Assembly (NCBI GenBank): GCA_036401055.1
Contig: DASWWC010000070.1
Location: 23,339 to 87,338, forward strand
Direction: 5' to 3'
Origin: Pelomonas sp036401055
GTDB taxonomy: Bacteria > Pseudomonadota > Gammaproteobacteria > Burkholderiales > Burkholderiaceae_C
DNA length: 64,000 nt
The first letter of the stretch is position 1. Each line of letters starts with the position of its first letter. The notes under the pieces are model-generated. The model was not told the DNA's origin. It made no database searches and saw only the letters and a list, made by a program, of their open reading frames with translations. Positions 16,418 through 24,963 of this stretch are shown piece by piece. A program made the position numbers and the translations under genes.

Positions 16418-17712
16418 TGACGACTTCGCTGCTGCTGATCAGCCTGCTGATCCTCGGCAGCGCGTTCTTCTCGATGGCCGAGTTGTCGCTGGCTGCGTCG
16501 CGCCGGCTCAACCTGCAGCAGCGCGCCGACGCGGGCGACGCGCGCGCGGCCCAGGTGCTGGCCGTGCAGGAGCATCCGGGCGACTACTTCACCGTCGTGC
16601 AGATCGGCGTGAACACGGTGGCCATCCTCGCCGGCATCGTGGGCGAGGGCGCCTTCACGCCGCATTTCGAGGCCGCATTCCGGCTCGCGGTGGCGCCGGA
16701 GCTGGCCGCCACGCTGGGTTTCGCGGCGTCCTTCATCAGCATCACGTCGCTGTTCATCGTGATGGCCGACCTGGTGCCCAAGCGCCTAGCCATGAGCGAA
16801 CCCGAGCGGGTGGCGATGCTGCTGGTCGGCCCCATGCTGCTGCTGTGCCGCCTGCTGAAGCCGCTGGCGTGGCTGTTCAGCGGCATCACCGAAGGCCTGA
16901 TCCGCGTGCTGGGCCTGCCGGCCAAGCGCGACGAGACCATCAGCTACCGCGACATCCTGGCGCTGACCGAGGCTGGCTACCAGGCCGGCGTCGTCGCCGA
17001 CGAGGAACAGCAGGTCATCGCCAACGTGTTCGAGCTGGACACGCGCACCGTCGAGACGGTGATGACCAACCGCGAGCGCATCGTGTTCTTCTCGCGCGAC
17101 GACGACGACGCGCTGATCCGCAACCGCATCGCCGATACGCCGCACTCGACCTACCTGGTCTGCGACGGCGACATCGACCGGGTCGTCGGCTACGTGGATG
17201 CGACCGACCTGTTCCAGCGCGTGCTGCGCGAGGAGGCGCTGTCGCTGCGCGCGGACAGCGGCGTGCTGGTCAAGAAGGTGCTCATCGTGCCGGACCGGCT
17301 GACGCTGTCCGAGATGCTGACGCAGTTCCGCGAGGCGCACGAGGACTTTGCCGTCATCGTCAACGAGTACAGCCGTGTGGTCGGCGTCGTCACGCTGAAC
17401 GACGTGATGAGCACCGTCATGGGCGCGCTGGTGGCGCCGCATGACGAGGAGCAGATCGTGCGCCGCGAGGACGGCAGCTACCTGGCCGACGGCGTCACGC
17501 CCATCCCGGACGTCGAGCGCGCGCTGGGCATCGCGGGCTGGCCGCATGCCGGCACCTACGACACGCTGGCCGGATTCCTGATGGTGGTGCTGCGCCGCAT
17601 CCCGCGCCGCACCGATGTCGTCGAGTGGGAAGGCTGGCGCTTCGAGGTGGTCGACGTGGACAGCTACCGCGTCGACCAGGTCATGATCACGCCGGTCGCG
17701 CCCCGCGGCTGA
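16417..17712 (+). CDS. CNNM/CorC-type membrane protein with CBS domains (HlyC/CorC family)
   Basis: 431 residues. The DUF21 membrane domain (about 1-190, with GVNTVAILAGIVGEG and ADLVPKRLAMSEPE) is followed by a paired CBS module (about 205-335; RVVGVVTLNDVMSTVMG) and a CorC_HlyC domain at the end (DGSYLADGVTPIPDVERALG, DTLAGFLMVVLRRIPRRTD). Relatives handle Mg2+/Co2+ or polyamine efflux; the hemolysin name is historical. It is coupled to zipA by a TAATG overlap and is convergent with the antiporter, nine bases away. Confidence 0.88.
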   Translation: MTTSLLLISLLILGSAFFSMAELSLAASRRLNLQQRADAGDARAAQVLAVQEHPGDYFTVVQIGVNTVAILAGIVGEGAFTPHFEAAFRLAVAPELAATLGFAASFISITSLFIVMADLVPKRLAMSEPERVAMLLVGPMLLLCRLLKPLAWLFSGITEGLIRVLGLPAKRDETISYRDILALTEAGYQAGVVADEEQQVIANVFELDTRTVETVMTNRERIVFFSRDDDDALIRNRIADTPHSTYLVCDGDIDRVVGYVDATDLFQRVLREEALSLRADSGVLVKKVLIVPDRLTLSEMLTQFREAHEDFAVIVNEYSRVVGVVTLNDVMSTVMGALVAPHDEEQIVRREDGSYLADGVTPIPDVERALGIAGWPHAGTYDTLAGFLMVVLRRIPRRTDVVEWEGWRFEVVDVDSYRVDQVMITPVAPRG

Positions 17713-17721
17713 GGCCGCGCT

Positions 17722-18981
17722 TCACAGCAGCCGGAAGGTCAGCCCCGCCACCAGTGTCGGCAGCAGCGCGCCGGCCAGCAGCCCGAGCGGCGAGATGGCC
17801 TCGTCGTCGAACTTGCCGCGCAGGATGGACACGCCGGCCGGATTGGGCGCGTTGGCGATCACGGTGAGCCCTCCGCCCGTCACGGCACCCGCCACCAGCG
17901 CGACCTTGAACTCATCGCTCAGGCCCTCGACGAGCGAGCCGAGGTAGGTCAGCGCCGCGTTGTCGGTGACGGCCGTCAGCGCCGTGGCGCCGAAGAACAC
18001 CGCGTCGGCGTCCATCGCCATCAGCACGGGCTGCAGCCACCATTGCTGCAAGCCGCCCAGCACGACCAGGCCGCCGAGGAAGAACGCCACGAGCAACGCC
18101 TCGCGCAGGATCAGCGGGCTCTGGTGGCGCTGGTAGGCGGCCGTGAAGCCGAGGAAAAACAGCAGCAGCCCCAGGAACACGGCCGGGTGGTGCGCAAACA
18201 CGACGATGCCGGCCAGGAACAGCACGTGCACGGCCACCACGGCGGCGGGCACCGGCGCCTCGCCGTGGTCCTGCGGCGCGTCCAGCCGCGTCAGTTCCTT
18301 GCGGAACAGCAGCATCGCGCCACCGGCGTTGATGACAACGGCGATGGCCGCCTTCCAGCCGAAGGTGTGGAGCATGAAGACCAGGTCCCAGTTCCACTTG
18401 CCGGCCACCATCAGCACCGGCGGCGCGGCGAACGGCGTCAGCGTGCCGCCGATGGAGATGTTGACGAACAGCACGCCCAGCGTGGCGTACTTGAGCCGGT
18501 TGGAGACCGCCTGACCCAGCACCGTGTCGCGCAGCATCAGCGCGGCCAGCGTCATCGCGGCGGGTTCGGTGATGAAGCTGCCCAGCAGCGGCACGAAGGC
18601 CAGCAGTAGGAAGTACAGGGCCATGCCGCGCGGCAGCGGCATCAGCCGCGCCATCGTCTGCACCGCGGCGCCCGAGGCCCGCAGGATGGGCCGCGTGCCG
18701 GCCACCACCATGATGGCGAACACGAACAGCGGCTCGGTGAAGTTGCGCGAGTCCAGGTAGGCCGTGGCCTCGGCCTTGCCCTGCAACGCGAACATGCACA
18801 GCATCAGCACCATGGCCCAGAAGCCGAACACGACCTCGACCTCGCCCAGCAGATGCCAGAGCCCGGCATGCCGCGGCTGCGAGCGCGCGAGACGCTCGAA
18901 GAACTTGGTGGAGAAGGTGTGCAGCAGCGCGACGGCGAACAGCGCCGCGGCCAGGATCTGGAGGGTGGTGGGGGTGTGCAT
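17722..18981 (-). CDS. Putative Na+/H+ antiporter
   Basis: 419 residues from ATG 18981. About eleven to twelve hydrophobic segments cover the whole protein. Motifs such as FITEPAAMTLAALMLRD, FVNISIGGTLTPFAAPPVLMVA and TDNAALTYLGS fit the putative Na+/H+ antiporter family related to the ArsB/NhaD fold. It would exchange cations across the inner membrane. A longer frame exists upstream, but the extra residues are arginine-rich and unlike the family. The 213 bases before it (18982-19194) hold no other gene or recognisable site. Confidence 0.8.
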   Translation of the reverse strand: MHTPTTLQILAAALFAVALLHTFSTKFFERLARSQPRHAGLWHLLGEVEVVFGFWAMVLMLCMFALQGKAEATAYLDSRNFTEPLFVFAIMVVAGTRPILRASGAAVQTMARLMPLPRGMALYFLLLAFVPLLGSFITEPAAMTLAALMLRDTVLGQAVSNRLKYATLGVLFVNISIGGTLTPFAAPPVLMVAGKWNWDLVFMLHTFGWKAAIAVVINAGGAMLLFRKELTRLDAPQDHGEAPVPAAVVAVHVLFLAGIVVFAHHPAVFLGLLLFFLGFTAAYQRHQSPLILREALLVAFFLGGLVVLGGLQQWWLQPVLMAMDADAVFFGATALTAVTDNAALTYLGSLVEGLSDEFKVALVAGAVTGGGLTVIANAPNPAGVSILRGKFDDEAISPLGLLAGALLPTLVAGLTFRLL

Positions 18982-19194
18982 GGGCAGTACGAGCGAAGCG
19001 ATAGGCAGGATCGCACGCGCGAGGCGGCCCGACCTTTCGCGCGATTCCTGCCGCAACGCATGTCCGGCACCCGCTGACCATTCTATGGGGCAGGCATGGC
19101 ACCGCCCCGACTTCTCCGAGCCTGCATGCCAGGGGCCGATGCGTCCGGCCCGGTTCGCACCGTCGCGGACGCCTGGCCGGTCTGGCAGCGGGGC

Positions 19195-19506
19195 TCACTG
19201 CGCCAGGATGAACTCCACGGCGGTCCTCAGCTCGGCATCGCTGAGCTTGTCCGGCCCGCTGGGGGGCATGGGGATGGGGCCCCAGTTGCCCTTGCCGCCC
19301 TTGCGCACTTTGTCGGTGAGTTGGGCCGCCGCGTCCTTCTGACCGCGGTACTTGGCTGCGATGTCCTTGAACGACGGGCCGAGCACTTTCTTGTCCTGCG
19401 CGTGACAGGCCAAGCAGCCGGCTTTGGAGAGGGTCTCGTCCGGGCCGGCCAGGGACGGCTGGGCGAGGGTGGCCAGCAGGCTGGCCACCCAAAGGGTGGT
19501 TTTCAT
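19195..19506 (-). CDS. Cytochrome c551/c552-like, NirM-type
   Basis: 103 residues. A signal peptide (ending about PSLA-G) exports it to the periplasm. The heme is bound at CLACH (residues about 31-35) with the axial Met in PIPMPPSG, the layout of small class I cytochromes c551. It starts nine bases after nirS ends with a strong GGAG site. In denitrifiers such a cytochrome (NirM) delivers electrons to cytochrome cd1 nitrite reductase, so this pairing is probably functional. Confidence 0.9.
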   Translation of the reverse strand: MKTTLWVASLLATLAQPSLAGPDETLSKAGCLACHAQDKKVLGPSFKDIAAKYRGQKDAAAQLTDKVRKGGKGNWGPIPMPPSGPDKLSDAELRTAVEFILAQ

Positions 19507-19515
19507 GCGTTCTCC

Positions 19516-21255
19516 TCAGTAGATGTCGTGCTGGGTGTTGTTGACGTTGAAGTGGCCGGTTGGCGTGATCAGGCGCGGGTCCTTGATGACGGCCTTGAGC
19601 TTGAGGGTCTTGTCGTCCACCACGACCAGGGCCGACTGCTTGTCCTTGGCGGACCAGACCGAGAACCAGACCTCGTCGCCCGCCTTGTTGAACTCCGGCT
19701 GCACGACGCGCTTGGCGCCGTCGTCGTTGATGCCGGCCCACTGGGCGATGGGCAGCACGGTGTAGCCCTTGTCCAGCGCCTTGATGTTGAACACCGCCAC
19801 CGACTGGGCGATGGCGGCGTCGGGGTTCAGCGGCGTGTCGACGTACAGGTGCTGGCTCTTCGGGTGGCTCTTGAGGAACAGCGAACCGCCGCCCTGGCCC
19901 TTGAGCGTGGCGACCACCTTGAAGGCCTGTGCCGGGTGCTTGACCGGGTCGGTGCCGATCAGCGAGATGGTGTCGTCGCCCAGATGCCCCGTGCTCCAGA
20001 CCGGGCCGAACTTCGGATGCACGAAGTTGGCGCCACGGCCCGGGTGGGGGATCTTGCCCACGTCGATCAGTCGGGTCAGCCGGCCTTCCTTGAGGTCCAC
20101 CGCGGCGATCTTGTGGCTCTGGTTGGCTGCCACCATGAAGTAGCGCTTGCTGGCGTCCAGGCCGCCGTCATGCAGGAAGCGGGCGGTGCCGATGGTGGTC
20201 ACCTTCAGCGCATCGATGTTGCTGTAGTCCACCAGCAGCGTCTGGCCGGTTTCCTTCACGTTGACGACGAACTCGGGCTTGAAGTGGCTGCCGACGATGG
20301 AGGCGACACGCGGCTCGGGGTGGTAGTCCTGCGTGTCCACGGTATTGCCACGGGTGGAAACGATCTTCAACGGCTCCAGCGTGTCGCCCTTGAGGATCGT
20401 GTACTGCGGCGGCCAGTAGCTGCCGGCAATGACCAGCTTGTCCTCGTAGCCCTTGAACTTGCTCGTCTCGACCGAGCGGGCTTCCAGCCCGACGCACACC
20501 TCGGCGACGTTGTCGGGTTTCTCCATCCACAGGTCGATCATGTTGATCTTGGCGTCGCGTCCGATCACGAACAGGTAGCGGCCCGAGGCTGACGTGCGCG
20601 AGATGTGCACCGCATAGCCAGTCTTGACGATGTTGATGATCTTCTTGGTGTCGCCGTCGATCAGGGCCACCTCGCCGGTGTCGCGCAGCGTGGTGCTGAA
20701 GATGTTGTCGATGTTGTAGTTGTTGAGCTTCTTGCTGGGGCGTGCCTCGGGCGGCACGATCACCTTCCATGTGGCCCGGGTGTCGGCCATGGAGTACTCG
20801 GGCGGTGTCGGCGGCTCGTGCTGGATGTAGCGGGCCATGACGTCGACTTCCTGCTCGCTCATCTCGCCGCTGGTCTGCCAGTTCGGCATGCCGGCCGGGC
20901 TGCCGTAGGCAATGAAGACCTTCAGGTAGTCGGTGCCCTTGGCCGTCGTGATGTCGGGCGTCAGCGCCTTGCCGGTGGCGCCCTTGCGCAGCACTCCGTG
21001 GCAGCCTGCGCAGCGCTCGAAGTAGATGCGGCGGGCGATGTCGAACTCTGCCTGCGTCATCGCAGGGGCCTTGGGGTTGCGGCTCTCGACCATCGGTACG
21101 CTGCCCACGGGAGACGGTCCCGAGTGGTACTTCACCTCGGCCGGCAGCACGTCCTTCTTGCCGGCGTCGGCGGGCGTCTGCGCACCGGAGGCCAGCGGCC
21201 AGGCGAACAGCAGGCTCGCGGCCATCATGGCAACGCGGGGGAGGGGGACTCTCAT
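19516..21255 (-). CDS. nirS: Cytochrome cd1 nitrite reductase NirS
   Basis: 579 residues with signal peptide (about 1-25). The N-terminal c-heme domain has CAGCH (82-86) and the rest is the eight-bladed d1-heme propeller. The family motifs YHPEPRVASIVGSH, FLHDGGLDASKRYF, PHPGRGANFVHPKFGPVW and GGGSLFLKSHP are present, with histidines kept in the SHFKPEF and FLHDGG segments where the catalytic pair is expected. It reduces nitrite to nitric oxide in the periplasm. NirN paralogs are similar, but the close match to NirS motifs and the adjacent NirM-like cytochrome favour NirS. The d1-heme genes (nirE, nirJ, nirF and others) are not in the window. Confidence 0.92.
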   Translation of the reverse strand: MRVPLPRVAMMAASLLFAWPLASGAQTPADAGKKDVLPAEVKYHSGPSPVGSVPMVESRNPKAPAMTQAEFDIARRIYFERCAGCHGVLRKGATGKALTPDITTAKGTDYLKVFIAYGSPAGMPNWQTSGEMSEQEVDVMARYIQHEPPTPPEYSMADTRATWKVIVPPEARPSKKLNNYNIDNIFSTTLRDTGEVALIDGDTKKIINIVKTGYAVHISRTSASGRYLFVIGRDAKINMIDLWMEKPDNVAEVCVGLEARSVETSKFKGYEDKLVIAGSYWPPQYTILKGDTLEPLKIVSTRGNTVDTQDYHPEPRVASIVGSHFKPEFVVNVKETGQTLLVDYSNIDALKVTTIGTARFLHDGGLDASKRYFMVAANQSHKIAAVDLKEGRLTRLIDVGKIPHPGRGANFVHPKFGPVWSTGHLGDDTISLIGTDPVKHPAQAFKVVATLKGQGGGSLFLKSHPKSQHLYVDTPLNPDAAIAQSVAVFNIKALDKGYTVLPIAQWAGINDDGAKRVVQPEFNKAGDEVWFSVWSAKDKQSALVVVDDKTLKLKAVIKDPRLITPTGHFNVNNTQHDIY

Positions 21256-21269
21256 GGTTTCTCCTTGCA

Positions 21270-23225
21270 GTGGTGAAGAAAACCCGCCATGCCCACTCCC
21301 TGCCCGGCCCGCGGCGCGCCCTGGTGCAGGCCTGCCTGCTGAGCCTGGGCATGCTGGCCAGCGCGCGTGCCGAGACCGCCGACCAGCTGCCCCGCATCGT
21401 CGTCAGTGCCACCCGCCATGCCGTGCCCCTGGCCGATGCGCCGGCCGCGATCACCGTCGTGGACGCCGAGCAGCTCGCCCAGCGCGGCACCGACAACCTG
21501 CTGCAGGCGCTGCGCGTGGAGCCTGGCGTGGGGGCTTTCGGCCGGCCCATTGGCGGGCGCAAGGCGCTGTCACTGCGCGGCATGGACCCGCGCCACGTGC
21601 TGGTGCTGGTGGATGGCCAGCGCGTCTCGGCCAGCGACGGGCTGGTCGGCTCGTCCGACTTCCAGCTCGACTGGACCGGCGCCGTGGACATCGCTCGCAT
21701 CGAGGTCGTGCGCGGCCCGATGTCCGTGCTCTACGGCGCCGAGGCCCTGGGTGGGGTCATCAACGTCATCACCGAGCCGCTGAACGGCCAGTTGCAGGCG
21801 CGGGCCTTCGTCGAAGGCCGTGGCGGGCAGTCCGGTGGCGACGGCCATCGCATGGCGGCGGCCCTGCGCGGCGGCTTCGGGCCCGATGTCGACTTCGGCC
21901 TGGCGCTGAGCGATGCCCGCCGGCAATCCACACCCAGCCAGTCCGATGCCCGCATCACGGCCGTGGAAGGCCGCCGGCCGCGCGAGGCTGCGCTGAAGCT
22001 GCAGTGGCGCCTCGCGCCGGGCCAGAGCCTGGCCGCGGACAGCCGCCATGGCGATGAACAGCGCTGGCTCGATGCCCGCGAGCGCTCGGGCAAGAAGCGC
22101 TATCACCAGAGCCTGCACCATCTCGTTCGCGACCACCATGCCCTGCAGTGGGATGCCGAATGGGGCCAGGGCCGCCAGACCCTGCTGCGCGTCTACGAGA
22201 ACCGTCTCTCGGTGAGCAACATCAAGACCGACGGTGTCGCCTCGCTGCGCCCCAACACCCTGAGCGACCGCGTGCTGGAAGGGCAGGGCAGCATGCCGGT
22301 GGGCGTCACCCAGCTCTGGACCGCGGGTTTTGAACTGCGCGACGAGAAACTGGTCAACGCCGGCCTGCCCGGCGGCGGCGCCAGCGCCACGCACAGCGGC
22401 GTCTACCTGCAGGATGAACTGCGCCTGTCGCCTGCGCTCAGCCTCACCGCGGGCGCCCGTGCCGACCATGCCAGCCGCTTCGGCACGGAGTTCAGTCCGC
22501 GGCTCTACGCCGTCTGGAAGCCAGCGGCCGGCTGGGTGGTCAAGGGCGGACTGGGCCACGGCTTCAAGGCGCCAACGCTGAAGCAGATCGACCCCAACTA
22601 CCGCGAGGACGAAGGCCCCAACACCTATGTCGGGCAGGCCGGCCTCAAGCCCGAGCGCAACGACAGCGTCGAGGCGACCCTGGCCTGGGACACCGCACCG
22701 GCTGGCGCCTCGCTGACGGCCTACCGCAACCGGGTGCGCCATCTCATCACGCCGGTGCTGCTGAGTGGCACGGCCAACAGCGGCGTCTACCAGTTCCGCA
22801 ACATCGACGCCGCGGTGCTGCAGGGACTGGAGGCTGCGGCCGGCTGGCGCGCCGGTGGCTGGACGCTGCAGCTGCAGGCCGGCCTGCTGCACGCCGAGGA
22901 CGACCGTGGCCAGCCGCTGGAGAAGCGCGCCCGCCGCAGCTGGGGTCTGCGCGCCGATTGGCAACGTGGCGCCTGGCGTACCGGTGGCGACGTGACCGTG
23001 CACAGCGGCCTGCACCTCGCTTCCACGGTCACGGGGGAGCCGCCCCAGGGCGTGCCGCGCCTGACGCTGGCGAACCTGCATGCCAGCGTCGTGCTGGGGC
23101 ACGGATGGACCTTGCGCGCGGGCATCGATAACGTCACCAACATGCGGTTGGCGGCCAAGTCCAGCCTTTTCGGTTGGGAAGAACTACCGCGCAGCTGTCG
23201 CATCGGCGTCGAAGGGCGCTGGTGA
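21270..23225 (+). CDS. TonB-dependent outer-membrane receptor (CirA/BtuB-like)
   Basis: 651 residues from GTG 21270. The signal peptide ends near SARA-E. The plug domain (about 45-165) shows PRIVVSATRH, GRKALSLRGMDPRHVLVLVDG and IEVVRGPMSVLYGAEALGGVINVIT. A 22-stranded barrel follows, ending in an aromatic residue (VEGRW) as outer-membrane proteins require. It should import a siderophore, heme, cobalamin or metal chelate using TonB. It is divergent from nirS with only 14 bases between the start codons, so the nirS promoter or this start must lie inside the neighbour's coding region, or the receptor starts further on. Confidence 0.88.
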   Translation: MVKKTRHAHSLPGPRRALVQACLLSLGMLASARAETADQLPRIVVSATRHAVPLADAPAAITVVDAEQLAQRGTDNLLQALRVEPGVGAFGRPIGGRKALSLRGMDPRHVLVLVDGQRVSASDGLVGSSDFQLDWTGAVDIARIEVVRGPMSVLYGAEALGGVINVITEPLNGQLQARAFVEGRGGQSGGDGHRMAAALRGGFGPDVDFGLALSDARRQSTPSQSDARITAVEGRRPREAALKLQWRLAPGQSLAADSRHGDEQRWLDARERSGKKRYHQSLHHLVRDHHALQWDAEWGQGRQTLLRVYENRLSVSNIKTDGVASLRPNTLSDRVLEGQGSMPVGVTQLWTAGFELRDEKLVNAGLPGGGASATHSGVYLQDELRLSPALSLTAGARADHASRFGTEFSPRLYAVWKPAAGWVVKGGLGHGFKAPTLKQIDPNYREDEGPNTYVGQAGLKPERNDSVEATLAWDTAPAGASLTAYRNRVRHLITPVLLSGTANSGVYQFRNIDAAVLQGLEAAAGWRAGGWTLQLQAGLLHAEDDRGQPLEKRARRSWGLRADWQRGAWRTGGDVTVHSGLHLASTVTGEPPQGVPRLTLANLHASVVLGHGWTLRAGIDNVTNMRLAAKSSLFGWEELPRSCRIGVEGRW

Positions 23226-23284
23226 CGCTGCCCGTCGCGAGACCCGGGCTCTAACATGGGCCGGTTGCCGCGAAGGGGAGCGTG

Positions 23285-24406
23285 ATGCAAACGTCGGAAC
23301 ACGTGCTCAACCGTGCCGAGATCGAGCGGTCGGGCCTCGGCGAGCGGATCTGCAGCCTGCACAGCATGCTGCTGGCCCGCTACCCGTCCATCGGTCGCAT
23401 CGCGCTGGCGCTCTACGACCCCAGCACCGACCTGCTCAAGACCTTCGCCAGCAGCAACGAAGGTGGCATCGCGCTGCAGCACTACGAGGCCAGGCTGGCC
23501 GACGTGCCGTCGCTGGTGGAGCTGCGCGACAGCCGCCAGTCCCGCGTGGTGGACGACATCGAGCAGGCCTTCCAGGCCGCCAGCGCACACACGGCCTGGC
23601 TCAAGTCGCAGCACTACCGCAGCAGCTACACGCTGCCCATCTTCCGGGGGGCGGAGCTGTCGGCCTTCCTGTTCTTCGACTCGACGGAACGCGCGGCCTT
23701 CACAGCACCGGTGTGCGGCGTACTGGATCAGTTCGCCGACATCATTGCGCAGCTCTACCTGCTGCGGCTCTCGGCGGTGCATCACCTGATCGGCGCGGTC
23801 GACATCGCCACGGGCCTGGCCCGCATCCGCGATGTGGAGACCGGCAGGCACCTGGAGCGCATGGCCAAGTACTCGCGCCTCATCGCGCGCGGCGTGGCCG
23901 AGCACTACGGCCTGACCGACGAAACCATCGAGTACCTGCACCTGTTTGCGCCGCTGCATGACATCGGCAAGGTGGGCATTCCCGACTCCATCCTGCTCAA
24001 GCCCGGCAAGCTCGACGCGGACGAACGGCGGCTCATGCAGCAGCACGTGGTGATCGGCGAGCAGCTCGTCGACCACATCGTGGCCGACCTCGGCCTGCAG
24101 GGCGACGCGGCGGCCTGCATCATGCGCGACGTGGTGTCGGGCCACCACGAACGCGGCGATGGCAGCGGGTATCCGCGCGGCCTCCGTATGGCCGACATCC
24201 CGGTGTCGGCCCGCATCGTCGCCGTGGCCGACATGTACGACGCACTGTCGTCCGCCCGGCCCTACAAGGCACCCTGGGACGAGGTGCGCTGCGCCGAAGA
24301 GCTGCGCAGCCAGGCGGCGCTCGGGCTCATCGACGGCGCCTGCGTGGAGGCGCTGCTGAGCGACGAGGCCGCACGCCGGCAGATCCGCGAACGCTTCGGC
24401 GACTGA
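23285..24406 (+). CDS. HD-GYP domain cyclic-di-GMP phosphodiesterase candidate
   Basis: 373 residues. The N-terminal 160 residues look like a GAF-type sensor. The HD-GYP domain (about 170-360) has the metal-binding HDIGK (225-229) and HHERGDGSGYPRGL (287-300) with an intact GYP triad, plus VADMYDALSSARPYK, all features of active c-di-GMP hydrolases. GAAGGGGAG precedes ATG 23285, which follows an in-frame GTG by one codon. It stands alone between the TonB receptor and the hemerythrin gene. The msh-type ATPases at the right end carry c-di-GMP-binding motifs, a possible but distant functional link. Confidence 0.9.
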   Translation: MQTSEHVLNRAEIERSGLGERICSLHSMLLARYPSIGRIALALYDPSTDLLKTFASSNEGGIALQHYEARLADVPSLVELRDSRQSRVVDDIEQAFQAASAHTAWLKSQHYRSSYTLPIFRGAELSAFLFFDSTERAAFTAPVCGVLDQFADIIAQLYLLRLSAVHHLIGAVDIATGLARIRDVETGRHLERMAKYSRLIARGVAEHYGLTDETIEYLHLFAPLHDIGKVGIPDSILLKPGKLDADERRLMQQHVVIGEQLVDHIVADLGLQGDAAACIMRDVVSGHHERGDGSGYPRGLRMADIPVSARIVAVADMYDALSSARPYKAPWDEVRCAEELRSQAALGLIDGACVEALLSDEAARRQIRERFGD

Positions 24407-24413
24407 CTGAACT

Positions 24414-24932
24414 TCAGCCGCGTCGCCGTGCCGCCATCTCGGCGCCCATCGCGGCCAGGGCCTCGGGGAACAGGCCCTGCGCCGCGCGTGGAAAGGCTTC
24501 GCCTTCCTCGGCGCGCATGTGGGCCGCGTACAGCGCGGCATAGGCCTGGCAGGCGTCGGCTTCCAGCGGCGCCGCCTCGCCCTGCGCCAGGCGTGCGAGC
24601 GCCGGGCGCAGCGCCGCCCAGCGGCCTGCCATCTCGGCATGCTCTGCGGCCAGCCGCTGCGCCAGCGCCTCCTGCCCCGCGGCCCGCAGCCGAGGCAGCA
24701 CATGCCGCTCCTCGTCCTCGTGGTGCTTGGGGCCGGCGAGGTCGAAGTAACGCAGCACATCGCGTGCGGCGTCGCGCGCCTGCTCGTCGGCCCCCAGGGA
24801 CTCGACGTGCGCCTGCAAGCGCAGCAGCAGGTCCAGGCTGCGCTGCACCCGCTCATGGCAGGCCAGCAGCATCTCGAAGGGCTGGTCGAAACCGACGGCG
24901 GGGCCCGCGTGCAGGGTCAGGCGTGAGTTCAT
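24414..24932 (-). CDS. Hemerythrin HHE-type protein
   Basis: 172 residues from ATG 24932. The helical bundle carries spaced iron-ligand residues: HERVQRSLD, KHHEDEERHVLPRL, LAAEHAEMAGRW and AHMRAEEGEAFP, the pattern of hemerythrin-like HHE domains. Such proteins bind oxygen or nitric oxide at a di-iron centre or sense redox state. The nearby nitrite reductase, which releases NO, makes NO handling plausible. It is divergent from ligA with a 31-base gap and convergent with the HD-GYP gene. Confidence 0.82.
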   Translation of the reverse strand: MNSRLTLHAGPAVGFDQPFEMLLACHERVQRSLDLLLRLQAHVESLGADEQARDAARDVLRYFDLAGPKHHEDEERHVLPRLRAAGQEALAQRLAAEHAEMAGRWAALRPALARLAQGEAAPLEADACQAYAALYAAHMRAEEGEAFPRAAQGLFPEALAAMGAEMAARRRG

Positions 24933-24963
24933 GCAGGGATTGTCCTCCCGCGACAATGGCACG

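Noticed and set aside
21200..21500. FNR/DNR-type site controlling nirS
   Set aside because: No TTGAT-N4-ATCAA or close variant was found in the short gap or the adjoining coding starts.
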